DNA of 64,000 nt from Pectinophora gossypiella (lineage: Eukaryota > Arthropoda > Insecta > Lepidoptera > Gelechiidae). The stretch's first letter is position 1. Every line of letters begins with the position of its first letter. Shown here piece by piece: positions 30,287-42,516 of the stretch. Location: NCBI RefSeq assembly GCF_024362695.1, contig NC_065406.1, positions 3,100,001 to 3,164,000 on the forward strand, given 5' to 3'. The translations under genes were made by a program, and so were the position numbers. The notes beneath the pieces were generated by a model. The model was given only the letters and a program-made list of their open reading frames with translations. It was not told the origin of the DNA and did no database searches.

Positions 30287-30608
30287 TTATCCCGTTTTTC
30301 ACAAGGTCCGCTTACCCAACTTGAAGATATAACAGGTCCCGTATTATACAGAAACGACTGCCTGTCTGACCTTCCAACCCGCGAAGGGAAATCCAGCCCA
30401 ATACAGGTTAGGTCACTTACCTCCGAAAATGCATTTCTCGGGAATGTGGGTTTCCTAACAATGTTTTCCTTCACAGGTGATAATCATCTATGATTTAAAC
30501 ATGAATTTGAAATCAAATTCGACAATCATTGGTTTAGACCTGTGCTGGATTCGTACCTGCGACCTCAAAGTGAGAGGCAAGCGTTTTACCAACTGGGCTA
30601 CCATGGCT
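30287..30608 (-). mobile_element. SINE-B, near full length, reverse
   Basis: It runs from CCCGTTTTTCACAAGGTCCGC to TACCAACTGGGCTACCATGGCTCC. An AT-rich (ATT)n tract precedes it. Confidence 0.85.
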
Positions 30609-31023
30609 CCCTAGTAGTGTCCTAGTGAGATGGGGCCTAAAAATCCTTACAGACAGACGCAAGTAATCGTGTGTATAGCTAGCCGAGCGCGAATGTGCAT
30701 ACGAACTTGAAAATGAAAAAAGAAACCCCGTTGCCGCCTCTGGGTTCCAGTGTAGCGCTTCCCATCTGTCCGGGCAAGTTGTAAAGCAAATACCTAAGTA
30801 TACTAGGTATACAAAAGTTACATTCATTTATACAAAACATTGTGAAATATATTTATAACCGTTTAGCATACTTATAACTTAACCAATTTTCAAGGAAGAT
30901 TAAATTATTTTCCAAGCGTACTTAGGATTATGCCTATGCCCAGCAGTGGGCGTCGTACGGCTGATGATGATGATGATGACTTAGGATTAAAGTTGCAAGC
31001 TTGCTAGCAATATAAGTATACAA

Positions 31024-31357
31024 TGGTGCCGATTCCTGTACACACCATTTAATTTTATTTTAAGTTATACCCGTCGTTCTCTTACCCGCCGAAAAAGAAA
31101 AGGATGGGTAATCGACAGGCATAAATTTAATAATAAATAAAAAAGCCCTTCCAAAATTCTATATTGGTCAATAACCCGACAAAATAAGTTAACAGCACAC
31201 TTCAAACGTGTTGCATACGAGCGAAATGCCTATTTTGTTCATTTTAAAATTAACAGTTGTCAAAATCATTCGTCCCTTACCTTTTCGGCGGATAAGAAAA
31301 TGCCGACATTTTCTAATAACTTAAAATAAAATTAGGTGTCTGCAGGAATCGGGGCCA
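31024..31357. mobile_element. Long fold-back MITE (GATTCCTG family), copy 1
   Basis: The ends TGGTGCCGATTCCTG...TTTAATTTTATTTTAAGTTAT and ATAACTTAAAATAAAATTAGGTG...CAGGAATCGGGGCCA are inverted. The inverted similarity continues through GCCGAAAA/TTTTCGGC, about 95 bp per arm. Copies or parts lie at 35908, 38988, 50673 and 25265. Confidence 0.85.
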
Positions 31358-31454
31358 TTATAGATAAATAAATAATAAGTATATAAAATAGATTCATCTT
31401 CTTCTTCTCGTGCCTCTGCATTAGGAGGTTGGCGATAATCATCCTAGGACTTCG

Positions 31455-31545
31455 TGAATCAACAGTGGCTGGAAGTTGGTCTTTGATTACTCGTGGTTCT
31501 GCCCACCCCCTTAGGGATTACGGACGTGAGTTTATGTAAGGTATG
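31455..31545 (+). repeat. LINE-end type repeat
   Basis: GAATCAACAGTGGCTGGAAG...GGGATTACGGACGTGAGTTTATG matches 24960-25045 and 50145-50225. Confidence 0.55.
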
Positions 31546-32344
31546 TGTCAAATAATGTTGCATTAGCTTATTTTTATCTTCCCAGCCTCAGTAATTCAGT
31601 CCAGACGTTAATCCTTACTAAGGCGAGTCTCTAAGCTGAGGTCACTTCTTATGGTTACAGCTATCGCAGTATTATACAATTTACTTAGCTAAAAGTTATG
31701 TTGTTCCTGTGCAGGACTGTGAGCTAATAAAAGACAGATCGCGTTCAGCTGCTTATGTGCCGTACAACCTTCCCGGGAATGTCGTACAAACCGACAGAGG
31801 GATTATATTAATCCTTTCTAACATGATGGATTAGTATAGGACACAGATCATTAATACTAACGTAGTAGGAATCATTATTTGTCACAATCAAATAAACTAC
31901 TATTGCACATAAAAAAATATACAAACATTTATTCGACGTGTGGCAAAAATATTTTTATTAACGACACACGTTTCTAGCTGAGCATTAGCTAATCAATCGT
32001 ACACATTGGTAATTACGGCGGCCTTTGGTCCCGGTAACATTAACATGCAATTTACCTAACACGAATAGTGTTGCAGTCGGCGGGAAAATAGATTGGTTTT
32101 ACCCGAAAATTCGCTCCCTTAGGAAGTTATATTATGAAGAAATAATTATACAGAATTATGTTTATGATATTTCTTACCTACATCTCACAGGAAACATAGA
32201 TTTTTCCGGTATAGGTTTTCCGATGCTTAGGTTTTTGATTCGGACATGTAAATACAGAGAAAGTAGGTAGACTTACGAAAAAGTTTGTGATGCCAGTGTA
32301 AGTGATAGAGGAAGAGGAAGGCCCAGGCGAACCGCGATCAAATC

Positions 32345-33235
32345 CAGGATATTTCAAATTCAAATTCAAATTCAAAAATATCTTTATTCAGTAGGTAACA
32401 TAGTTACACTTTGAATCGTCAATTTTTACATAACGAACGTCTCATCCGCCTAAAACTACTGCAGCTTCTCACAACCTGTATAGCCGGGGAAAAGAAGCTG
32501 CAAGAAAAACCTCGGCACAGGGCCCTAGACGTTCTTTAAAAAAATAAAAATAAACATAAAATATTGATATACAATTGAGTAATTTAGCTGCCTAATATCA
32601 GTTCTCAGACAGTTAATCCCATGCATTCATATCTTCTAAATAATCACTAACTTTATAATAACCTTTTTTGTAAAGTTTTTGTTTAACTACTGTCTTAAAG
32701 CAGTTGAAGGCAAATTCTGAATGTCAATGGGAATCTTATTGTAAAAACGTATACATTGAAAGATTTAGTAATCTTATGTAATCGACTGACTTGTAAAGCA
32801 AGTTTATTTTTATTCCGGGTATTAACAATGTGCCGATCGCTATTTTTTGCAAATAATCCTATATGTTTTTTTACATATATTAAGTTTTCAAAGATATATT
32901 GTGATGCCAAAGTTAAAATATTAATTTCTTTAAATTTATTTCTAAGTGACATCTTGGGTCCCAATTTGTAAATCGCCCGAATGGCTCACTTTTGCAGAAC
33001 AAAAATGCTGTTCACATCTGCAGCATGACCCCACAGCAAGATGCCGTACGACATTAGACTGTGGAAGTAGGCAAAATAAACTAATCGCGCGGTTTCTACA
33101 TCGGTTATTAAACGAATTTTTTTGACCGCGAATGCTGCTGAGCTGAGCCTTTTGGACAACTTATCAATATGGGGACTCCATTGCAGCTTAGCGTCCAAAG
33201 TAATTCCCAAAAATACAGCAGTATCCGTGAGATTT
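32345..33235 (-). pseudogene. 5'-truncated jockey-type LINE with RT C-terminus and 3' tail
   Basis: On the minus strand it codes FLGITLDAKLQWSPHIDKL..., ..VETARLVYFAYFHSLMSYG, a stop, then NKFKEINILTLASQYIFENL and, after a frame change, a C-terminus ending YYKVSDYLEDMNAWD and a stop. These are hallmarks of the region after the RT domain in jockey-like LINE ORF2. A 3' UTR and the tail AATAAAGATATTTTTGAATTTG repeats follow. It is inactive: one stop and at least one frameshift. Confidence 0.85.
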
Positions 33236-33249
33236 TAAAAAAAGACCAG

Positions 33250-33310
33250 GTCAAGAGTACTCTAAACCTCTACATTCATCAATCGTTTCATACACGCGCG
33301 CCGGTTCGGA
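33250..33310 (-). repeat. RTE-type LINE end fragment
   Basis: TCTACATTCATCAATCGTTTCATACACGCGCGCCGGTTCGGAGTAGATC is the reverse of the segment at 34095-34130 and resembles 62705-62750. Confidence 0.6.
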
Positions 33311-33767
33311 GTAGATCTTTCTAAACCTTTAAGTATGTATTGACTAAGTGGTTTTTTGTTTTTGTTATACATAGGTACAAGTATATGTCTGTTGATTCGC
33401 AAACAAAATGTTTTGTATGTACCTATCTTCAGATGCACGTGAAACCACATTCATACTTAGCTACCATAGATTGCGCCCAACAAAATACCAATGTAGCTCT
33501 TGTCAAATAGAAATTCACGGTAGTAGGTACTAACTGGTGATCTTTCCCTGGAGGTCCATCCTCGTGATTGCTTCGACCGTGTAGTGTATATACAGCCTGT
33601 GGTTTCACGTAGAAGCCACTTTTGTATCGTGGCCTTTGTGTGGTGGACGTGGTTGGGATAATATCGCGAATTTCGACTAATGCTCACACGTTGACTGTTT
33701 CTCTGCATTGTACATTTTATAAGGTAAGTACTTTATTGGTAAGACCACTTTAATATAGTCGCTAATA

Positions 33768-33850
33768 TCAATCAATCAATCAATAACACTTTATTGCACA
33801 ACGACATATACAAAGGACATAAACATACGAATAAAAACATAAGTACAATA
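33768..33850 (-). repeat. LINE tail with (CAAT)n, reverse
   Basis: AATCAATCAATCAATAACACTTTATTGCACAACGACATATAC...TAAGTACAATAGG is the exact reverse complement of 34929-35010. Confidence 0.75.
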
Positions 33851-33934
33851 GGTAATAGCTAATATGGTAATCGTTAGAAGGCTCAAACGTCTGTTTCAGA
33901 CGATATGTGACATCATTGTGGCGAAATACCATAA

Positions 33935-33985
33935 TAAGAATCAGAATCATTTATTCAACGTAATTATCATGCATAAACTTGTTTA
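33935..33985 (-). repeat. LINE tail fragment
   Basis: AATCAGAATCATTTATTCAACGTAATTATCATGCATAAACTTG matches the tails at 16845 and, reversed, at 59665-59705. Confidence 0.6.
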
Positions 33986-34071
33986 GGGTCCGAATCTGGA
34001 CTTCGGAACCTATTTTGTGTAGACCAAGAGTAGAACCTAAACTTTTTAATGAGAGATGTCCTTAGAAAAGG

Positions 34072-34215
34072 CTCAGTACGATCTACTCTGACCCGGCGTG
34101 CGTGTATGAAACGATTGATGAATGTGGAGGAAACAACAGAAGTATTTCAGGATCGGAGCAAATATAATTCCATAGTCTCTGCTTACTCCGGTGGGAAATA
34201 GGCTTGACTTTATGT
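34072..34215 (+). repeat. RTE-type LINE end fragment
   Basis: GTACGATCTACTCTGACCCGGCGTGCGTGTATGAAACGATTGATGAATGTGG...TCCATAGTCTCTGCTTACTCC is the sense version of the repeat at 62600-62760. Confidence 0.65.
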
Positions 34216-34290
34216 ATGTAATGTAAAAAATAAATTCTTCACATATTAAATTAGTTGTAGTCCTTATAATGCGTAGGCACCATTATAAAC

Positions 34291-34413
34291 CTTGGCGGCG
34301 CTAGTCGAATTATTTACCAAACGGACCGCGACAGATTGTAGGTATTTTTTAAAACGGACTCGTTTTATAATCTATCGCGGTCCGTTTCGTAGATGATGAT
34401 TAGCGCCGCCAAG
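34291..34413. mobile_element. Short fold-back MITE (CTTGGCGGCGCTA ends)
   Basis: The left arm CTTGGCGGCGCTAGTC...AAACGGACCGCGACAGATTGTA and right arm ATAATCTATCGCGGTCCGTTT...GATTAGCGCCGCCAAG are imperfect inverted copies. The total is 123 bp. Confidence 0.8.
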
Positions 34414-34928
34414 ACTATCAATATAGGCTATGGGTTGGTCAACTATCAAGATATAGGGTGTCATATTTAGTATTTACCTTTCCATCTTTCTTTAAATCTT
34501 CACTCTCCAGGACTTCATATATAATCATATAAAATCTACAAATGTACTTGTGACTCTACCAACCCTATTAGAAATTTTGGGAGTGAGTTGCTGATATTAT
34601 TACATAATTATTCTGCCCGTCTGTACGCAGCACGTTTCAATTAGGTACTTGATTGACTGCACAGTGCAGCCTTGTTGCTTGTGAGCGATTATTTCCGGCG
34701 TCGCACAGTGGACTGAAACGCAATATAACTGGCAAAATAATTATCGGTTCTTTACTTTTTTTTATTCTTCTACACAGGTATGATTGCAAAGTCCAATCAG
34801 TTTCTTGCAAAGTAATAAATTAACTGGTTGCACTTAAGACCTCCTGGTTACATGTTGTAATAGATCATATGTTAACTTCTTTCACCCTAAGGTTGCCTGG
34901 CAGAAATTGCTATTTAGCAATAAGGCCG

Positions 34929-34994
34929 CCTATTGTACTTATGTTTTTATTCGTATGTTTATGTCCTTTGTATATGTCGTTGTGCAATAAAGTA

Positions 34995-35030
<36 letters not shown>

Positions 35031-35031
35031 A
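34929..35031 (+). repeat. LINE tail with (GATT)n microsatellite
   Basis: CCTATTGTACTTATG...GTCGTTGTGCAATAAAGTATT followed by about eight GATT units. The inverted partner is at 33768. Confidence 0.75.
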
Positions 35032-35495
35032 TGTCTGTTATCCATAAAATTAGGTTAAACGAAGTAAAAACTGTACAGGGCCGTCTATATTGATTTTGAG
35101 GAACGTACCCTGGATAGTTCCTTATTAATGAATAAAAAGAATGTACTTTTGTTGTTTTCCTGCCAGTTTTTATTACAACCTGCCCCAGCGTGCGTTGTCG
35201 AATGCAGCAGCCTACTCGTACCAATTATAGGTTTTTTCGTCGATGTAGTGCGCAGTGCGATTGCATTGTTCACGTTGTGGAAATTGAAAAATTCGTCTGT
35301 TTATGGAATTGTGATGGAATCTGAGGGAGTGTCTATCACAATGGGAATAAAAGGCGAAAGGCCAAAAGCGTACGTGGACGGATTTTTTTTATTGTAAATA
35401 GCTTTCTGCCTGCGACTGCAGCTGCGTGGAGTTCGGTTAGGTTTTCCGGTTTTTTTTGGCGTAAATTTTTTAATTTATCTTTCCGTAAGAGCGGA

Positions 35496-35666
35496 ATCCC
35501 ACATTCCCGAGAAATGCATTTTCGGAGGTTATGTGACCTAATCTGTATTGGGCTGGTTTTTCCTTCGCGGGTTGGGCGATCAGACTTCTGTAATAAACCG
35601 GATCTGCCAAATCTTCAGGTTAGGTAAGCGGGCCCTGTGAAAAACGGGATAATGCTAGGAAGATGA
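35496..35666 (+). mobile_element. SINE-B 3' half
   Basis: CCCACATTCCCGAGAAATGCATTTTCGGAGG...CCGGATCTGCCAAATCTTCAGGTTAGGTAAGCGG...GATAATGCTAGGAAGATG. Confidence 0.8.
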
Positions 35667-35907
35667 TGATTATTCCGTAAGAGAGACAAAGTATTATCTG
35701 TCTTTAAATACCTGAATAGGAATTACGGAGGTGACTATTATAGGTACTTTTAGCTATGTACCTACCGTCGCCTAATAGTGAATACCTAGTAAGCACATTC
35801 CGATGGTTTTTTTTTTTCAACAAAACCTCGATTTCATTCAATTAATTTAATACCAAAGTAAACCTGGATTGAAACTAGCTTGTATATTGAGAGGTTTTGT
35901 ATCAATG

Positions 35908-36322
35908 TCTGCTCACACCATTTTATTTTAATTATACCAGTCATTTTATTACCCGCTGAAAAGACGGGTAACCACCCGTATCTTGTCCACCGTTAGGCAT
36001 ACAATTTACGGAACGCACATCAATTTTAGGCAGTAAATCTAAAACAACCCTCGATAAATTTTACATCAAATAACCCAACAAAATTAAGTTGACAGCACAC
36101 GTCAAACGGGTTGCATACCAGCGAGACACCTATTTGAGTCGCCCGGGTTATTCATTCGTTCATTTACCCAACTCTGTCGCATTAGGTTATCCTGTAAAGA
36201 TAGTTGTTGTGAGTGAAATAAATAAATAAATAAAAATTTTAAAATTAACAGCTGTCAATCATCCGTCCCTTTCGTTTTCGGCGGAGAAGAAAATGACAGA
36301 TATAACTTAAAATAAAATTAGT
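35908..36322. mobile_element. GATTCCTG fold-back MITE, copy 2
   Basis: It shares ACGGGTAACC, CCAACAAAATTAAGTTGACAGCACACGTC, GGGTTGCATACCAGCGAG and TTTTCGGCGGAGAAGAAAATGACAG with copy 1. The middle carries an extra segment with an ATAAATAAATAAATAA run near 36220. Confidence 0.75.
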
Positions 36323-36611
36323 TAGAGAAGCATCACTAGCTGGATAAATTTAACTTCCTCCACATTATAAGCACAATGCAGTGTAGCAGTTTACTGCAGG
36401 GTATGACGTCCATCCGCTTCCGGCTTACCATGTGTCGCCTCCGTTCTTTATTCAAAAGCAGGAAAAAAGGATAAAAAGCGGAATTCAGTCTGTGTAAGAG
36501 ATAGAAGATTAGATAGGGTTAAATAGCAAGTAGTTGGACTTTTTTGTCAACTCCAATACAGGTGTTAGTGATATCATACCGAATACTAAGGGGGCCGCGG
36601 TAAAAAGCCAG

Positions 36612-36730
36612 TAGGTGTTTCATCATTATCAGCCGTACGACGCCCACTGCCGGGCATAGGCCTCCCCCAAGGATCTCCACAACGATCGGTCCTGCGCTGC
36701 CCGCATCCAGCGGCTTCCCGCGACCTTCAC
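36612..36730 (-). repeat. Repeat tail (GCCGTACGACGCCCACTGC)
   Basis: CAGCCGTACGACGCCCACTGCCGGGCATAGGCC. A related end, GCCCAGCAGTGGGCGTCGTACGGCTGATGATGATG, lies at 30938-30975 in the other orientation. It is a retroelement 3' end with a (GAT)n tail, class unassigned. Confidence 0.55.
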
Positions 36731-37235
36731 AAGAATATAACATACATATATTATTATTATATATTATTTTTATACACGCGCATATATAAGTATACATAAA
36801 GGGAAAGTGCAAATACTAATCGTACTAGCACTAATTAAAACTCAATCGCCAATTAATCTAAAGCTGATAGTGTCGTGCTGATAGTGTTTGTTTTACCTGT
36901 AAATCAAACAAGCAGTGCAAATAGAGGGTAGATACAAATTATAGTTCGCATTCGAGCTTCAAAGCGCCCATTACGCTCTTTGACGGCAGCTTTGTTTATT
37001 TTATACAATTAGCAATGTCAGGACATCGAGTAGAATCTATATTATTGTCTCCTTATAGTGACAAAAAATTAAAATAATTAATTTCAATTTACAATAGTGT
37101 TTTAAAGTTAGGGTTGATGACTCCTTTTAAGCATAAGAGCCTGTGTTAGGAGCCAAAAAAAATGAAAAATCACAAAAAGTGAAAATCACATAAGCGTCTA
37201 TTCAAAAAATGACATTCTTACGTAATTTTCTTCAT

Positions 37236-37423
37236 ATCCCCAAGAAATGCATTTTCGGAGGTATGTGACCTAACCTGTATTGGGCTGGTCTTTCCTTCGC
37301 GGGTTGGAACCTCAGGCAGGCAGTAGTTTCTGTGAAAAACCGCACCTGTCAAATCTTCAGGTTAGGTAAGCGGACCCTCCGAAAAAAAAAAACGGGATAA
37401 TGCTAGGGGGATGATGACGTGAC
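37236..37423 (+). mobile_element. SINE-B 3' half
   Basis: CCCAAGAAATGCATTTTCGGAGGTATGTGACC...GTCAAATCTTCAGGTTAGGTAAGCGGACC...GATAATGCTAGGGGGATG. Confidence 0.8.
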
Positions 37424-37832
37424 TTTTTTCAACAAAACCTTAATTCATTTAATAACAAGTGAAATTTGATAATTAATACATTTTTTTACCTAGATTGAAA
37501 CTAGTGTGCCTGTTCCGAGGTTTTGTTAAGAGAAATCACGACATATTCACGTCATATTGTGGTTTTTTTCTTTCCCATAACTCAATACAGTACCTTTAAG
37601 TATATCTATACGAAAAAAAAAATACACAGAGAGAATTATCCCTCCCTTCACTCACAATCGTGCTTCTGAAAGAGCCCTCAAGGATTACTCGCCATTCAAT
37701 CGGCCCACCTGGGCTAATCTTATGAATGGGTGGAATTATACAATTGTATGTCTTGTAGCAATTCGGTCCGGTACCGTCGAGAACAAAAATGCTAGAGGAA
37801 ATAAAGTCAGAGAAATGTATTTTAATTTTCCA

Positions 37833-37900
37833 TACCCCCTCCGGTTGATTGAGGGAAGGCCTGTGCCCAGCAGTGGGACGTATATAGGCAGTTTATATAC
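37833..37900 (+). mobile_element. SINE-C 3' tail
   Basis: CCCCTCCGGTTGATTGAGGGAAGGCCTGTGCCCAGCAGTGGGACGTATATAGGC. Confidence 0.75.
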
Positions 37901-38157
37901 TGACAAATGTATTTATAAAAACTGTAACTAATTTTTTACTAATGGTTCAAAATTTCCTTGCAAAGTAGATAAAAAACATTGGTCGTGGGTGATTTATATT
38001 TTACGAAATAGCAACGCAGGGTGGGATGACCTTGAAATGTGAACTGTCACTTTTGAGCATATCTAGTTTTCTTATATCAAGGGTGATGATACGCTGTGTC
38101 ACTGCGGCAGTTAATATAGTAAATAGCAATATACATTTTGGTGAAGGGTGGGTGAAC

Positions 38158-38245
38158 TTCTTCTATCGTGTGGGTTGTGAGGTGCATTACCAACGTCATC
38201 AACCCTGGTGTCAGGGTTATTATTGAGCCGCCAAAGGCCAGGTGG
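38158..38245 (-). mobile_element. SINE-A 3' fragment, reverse
   Basis: TTCTTCTATCGTGTGGGTTGTGAGGTG...CCTGGTGTCAGGGTTATTATTGAGCCGCCAAAGGCC. Confidence 0.75.
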
Positions 38246-38464
38246 CTAATGATATCTACTTACATTAGTAAATCAGATGTTCTTTTGCAATCCCGTCTGT
38301 ATGTTATCTCGTGTAACACGAACACAGTCAATTTGCCGTCAGATAGCCGGACGCAGTAGCGTGCTGCCGTCTCAAATGGGGGTGGCACATGCAAATTTTG
38401 TTATGTCAATAACTTTCTGATCGGTAGTAATGTCGTGCGTAACGTGACTTTGTTTCCGGATTTT

Positions 38465-38890
38465 TATTAGCATAACATAGCATAGCACCATGCCTGGGCC
38501 CTAACCCACAGAGGTGGATGGTATATCGATCTACACCCTCCTCGCCAGCTGTTTAAACCCCATGTTCAATCCAGATAAAAAAATGTGGTCTCAATTTTTA
38601 CCCGGAATGAAATAATTTCAAAGAATATTTTTTTTGTTGACGAAAATCACTTCAGAATGTAATTTTTCAACAAGTTGCTTAAATACTTATTCAAAACTAA
38701 ACATAACTATACGTATTATATAATTAGAGTTATGTTAAGTAGACATTAGCCATGCGATCTTGAGTAACCTATACGAGAAGCAATCAAATGGTTATTCATC
38801 CAGCCGTCCACAGATCACAGTAGTTCATACAATAAAGGCGACTATTCTTTAACTGGGCACAAATCCTGGACAACACGTAATATCAATTAT
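38465..38890. repeat. Degraded CATCACGCTTGTATC-type repeat pieces
   Basis: CCTCGCCAGCTGTTTAAACCCCATG (38541-38565) and, further on, TGGGCACAAATCCTGGACAACACG (38857-38880) match parts of the repeat seen at 16303-16370 and 19015-19040. Confidence 0.45.
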
Positions 38891-38987
38891 CTATGGTACA
38901 AATACTACGGTGTAAATCACGAGTTGTTACAAAAGTGTTTCAGTAATGGACTTTCCAAATTTCCATATTTACCATATATTCCATATA

Positions 38988-39319
38988 TGGTACACACCAT
39001 ATAATTTTATTTTAAGTTATACCTGTCGTTTTTTTATCCGCCGAAAAGGAAAGGGACGGGTAATCGACGGGTATAAAATTTATGGCTCACTCATTTTAGG
39101 CAGATTTTTAAAAAACCCTTCCAATATTTTATATAAGCCAATATCCCGACAGAATTAAGTTGACAGCACACGTGAAACGGGTTGCATATCAGCGAGATGC
39201 CTATTTTATTCACCAGAGTTATTCATTAATTCACTCACTCATTTTAAAATAAACAGTTGTCAATCATCCGTCCCTTTTCTTTAAATAAAATTAGGAAGTG
39301 TCTGCAGGAATCGGGGCCT
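38988..39319. mobile_element. GATTCCTG fold-back MITE, copy 3
   Basis: ATTTTATTTTAAGTTATACCTGTCG...CCGCCGAAAAGGAAAGGGACGGGTAATCGACGGG...GTTGACAGCACACGTG...CTGCAGGAATCGGGGCC. The right inner arm has lost the CGGCGGATAAG part. Confidence 0.8.
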
Positions 39320-39355
39320 ATGTCATCTGAGGCAAATATACAATAAGTCCCGTAA

Positions 39356-39421
39356 ATAATAACCCTGACACCAGGTCTGATAAGATTGGTTATCCACCTC
39401 ACAACCCACGATAGAAGAAGT
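39356..39421 (+). mobile_element. SINE-A 3' fragment
   Basis: AATAATAACCCTGACACCAGGTCTGA...CACCTCACAACCCACGATAGAAGAAG. Confidence 0.7.
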
Positions 39422-39639
39422 CATGCAACGCCGCAGTGTAAATAGAACCTAGTTCCTATCATGATCAATATAGATACTAATGCCAAACCATAGCTGAGGT
39501 CGACCTTATTATAATGAGACATAGACCCTGGGTGACCCGGTTCGGTTCCTCGGTCGTAACCGGGATGGGGATTAGGGAGGGCGCGGCGCCGGCGGTGAAA
39601 TATTGTTACCTTAGAATATACAGACAGAGTTATAGCGCA

Positions 39640-40180
39640 CCCCGGACACTTCATACAAACAACCTCGTTTTACACAGACACTACACATTGATGTTATCGT
39701 ACACGCGCAACTGTGTGTGTGTGTTACGTCTGAGGACTGCGAATTACAATACCTTTTATAATCATCAGTTATTATATATTTATTTATTTACCACAAAAAT
39801 CACACACAAAAAAAATTGAACAATGAAAGTTGAAAGGTTGAATTTTATTATTAGTATGTTTTAATGAACAATCACTATAAATAAATATAATATGAAGGAG
39901 CCACGCAGGCACGTCGGCGCTGGCAATCACTGTGAGATCATATTCGAATCATATGAAAGAACGTCAGCGTCCAATTTCAAAATCCAACATGTCAACTAAA
40001 TTGATAAAAAATAAACTTAATGGCCCGCGCGCATCCTTCATGATTCAAGTCTAAACTGTACTATGTCCGAGGGGGGTGACGTAAACCTAGCTTCTGAGCT
40101 AGGTTTATCAGCGTCTGCGCTGGTGGGGAGCGGGAAGTTGCCATTCTATACGTTGTATTATATTCCTTATTCTATGGTTA
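39640..40180 (+). repeat. Unclassified repeat, copy 3, interrupted
   Basis: CCCGGACACTTCATACAAACAACCTCG...(39640-39735) and GTAAACCTAGCTT...GCTGGTGGGGAGCGGGAAGTTGCC (40080-40145) are the two ends seen adjacent at 28877-29070. About 320 bp separate them here. Confidence 0.55.
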
Positions 40181-40428
40181 CAGCCACACCATGCCAGCCC
40201 CACCACTGGTAACATTTTGCGAACTTGGATTATAGTTAAAAACTTTTTATCTATAGGCAATTTATATTTTTAAATTAGGTTTCTATACATAACATACGTA
40301 AATATTAATTTATTATTTTCTGTTTGCTTCCCAGTGATTTTATTAGTGAAAAAAACTATTTGAATTTTACAAATTGATATTTAAGCTGTTGGTTTTCCAA
40401 TATGAAATAAATAAATAAATAAATAACC

Positions 40429-40470
40429 TATATACGGCTCACTGCTGGGCACAGACCTCAATCAACCAGA
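40429..40470 (-). mobile_element. SINE-C 3' tail remnant, reverse
   Basis: CCTATATACGGCTCACTGCTGGGCACAGACC, after an (ATAA)n run. Confidence 0.6.
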
Positions 40471-41162
40471 AGTAAGTAGAATAGAAGAAGAAGAGTAGAA
40501 GTTTATAATGATGTCGAAAATATCAAAAATAAAAAAGTGGTAGGTAAATGGATTTTCATAGGTAGGTATACATTTCGTCCCACTTTTTTGTATGACAGTA
40601 AGGTTTAGCCTTGAATTAAATAACAGGTTTCGGGTTATCGGTATAATTTTCATCTACCTCCCTTTATATTACCCTTTGCAAAGGGTTGGGTTATTTTAAA
40701 AATAAATGGTAACTGCGCAACAATGCGCAAAATTTTTTTTTGATGCTTGACTAAACAAAAAGCAAAAACAAAAAGTAAAAAATGCATAGAGGATGTTCAT
40801 TAGAATGCACATAAGGTGGTTGAGCTTATTTTATACACAAAAATATAAATTTTAACTAGATTTTTCTCTATTAATTAAGTGTTGTTACTTAATCCGCAAC
40901 AGAGCTTCCCTAGGCCCGCGTTAATGAACGAAGCTGTCATTCACGGCTGCGAGAATCATTTTAACAAGGCGCCAGTCCATAGCGTCCTATAGAACCTCTT
41001 CTAGGCTACACCCGTGAGACGTTTCTTTGTTTCCAGAAGTGAGTAATTGGACACGATGTGCTTTAACTCACTAGTTAGGTTAGGTATTTTACTTCTCTTC
41101 TGCATTAAGACTTTTTTTGACGCAACTTATTGTAGATTCGCCGCAAATACTACTATCTACTT

Positions 41163-41370
41163 AACCGGACCCACTAGGGTCGATTAATTCTTTCAAATAT
41201 TCTTCCTCTCAGACCAAGATCAGTCCTGAGCCGAGGTTCGCACCTAACTAGGCACCCTCAGGCTTGTTGTCTTAAATTTTGGGTGAGAGTCCTCAGCGTT
41301 CCCCAGTTGACCGGCCAAGTAGTAAATGCTATCTGAGGCAAATCTACTATAACACACGTCAAAAAAAAAA
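41163..41370 (+). mobile_element. SINE-E, 5'-truncated
   Basis: CCGGACCCACTAGGGTCGATTAATTC...GCCGAGGTTCGCACC...AGTAGTAAATGCTATCTGAGGC...ACACGTC plus poly(A), more diverged than the copies at 27631 and 60819. A piece of a reverse SINE-E, TTTTTTTGACGCAACTTATTGTAGATTCGCCGC, lies just upstream at 41112-41144. Confidence 0.8.
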
Positions 41371-41799
41371 CTTGGCCGAACAAATGGAGAGCGCGGAGGG
41401 CTTTCACCCGGTACAAAATTTAACACCAATCTGTTTAGTTTCTTATAAATATTACAAATTTTATAATTCCATAGATCTTGCATGAATTATCCGTGGAAAC
41501 TTTTTTGTTGTTAAGCTACTTATATGTACTTGTTTAAATTTGTTATAAAAAAACAACCGTTTGTTTCCCAAATAATCTTAAATAAAAATAAATAAATAAA
41601 TAAAACCGTAATTTAAGAGTATCCGTCGTAGGATTTAGGTATTCAATACCAAGTGACAATTGATAACCCTGTTAGTGACGGGAATCATTTATGATGTAGG
41701 TATTATGTTATCATCATCATCAGTCGGAAATCGTTCACTGTTGGAGACAGGTATCTCCCAAAGCCAACAACAAAAAGTAGTAACCGTGTGATTTATGTA

Positions 41800-42440
41800 C
41801 ATGGCCGACGGGAGGAGATTTTTAAGGTTCTCTATTTTTACGCATAATTTTTTATGTAATAATTTACCATGGCATAATGTTACTTGTCCTATTATTAGTT
41901 ACGCATAGTATTAATTTGTCATAACTTTTTCAGCATAATTTTGAAACTCATAACTACCATAAGCATAATAATTAATGACAATAATGACATATAAGCATAA
42001 GTATTATAAGCATAAAAACTATACTCCGAATAAGAAAAGTATTGGCGCAACTTTGAACATTTCCGAAACTTACTTTTTCCTTGGTTGCATTTGGTCCATG
42101 ATGTGACTTTTTATATTTTTTGACTCTATTTCATGTTGTTGGTGATCATTCAGTATACTTTTCGTGTCTAAGATAAACATACTGGCAGCGGAGGGGTGGC
42201 CCAAGGGCCACCACCACTGTTACGCCTTGTAAATATTATGACAAAACACTATTATTCTAAAAAAGAATTATGGATACCTATTTATATGCGAATCAAATTT
42301 ATACCAACAAATATTAGTCCGAAAATAAGTTATACCTAACAAACCAGTATTCTTAGATGTTATAATGGGAAAGTACTATTATGCTTAAAAACTTTATGCG
42401 AAAAGGACTATGATAATTAAAATTATGACAAAATAATTTA
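41800..42440. repeat. GCATAA-rich block around a GC hairpin
   Basis: GCATAA/TTATGC-type hexamers recur about ten times across the block, in both orientations. In the middle a perfect 8-bp stem GGTGGCCC-AA-GGGCCACC (42195-42212) stands in an AT-rich background. Class unknown; possibly a Helitron-like or other non-coding element. Confidence 0.4.
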
Positions 42441-42516
42441 TGCATTTTAAGAGAATCCCGATTTTTAAAAGGCAATTTTTGTCCTTGACAATTTATTTGC
42501 AATATAAATGTTACCA

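Noticed and set aside
33457..33708. 83-codon minus-strand ORF as a retroviral-type or host gene
   Set aside because: No motif was recognised and no splice or homology support; left unassigned.
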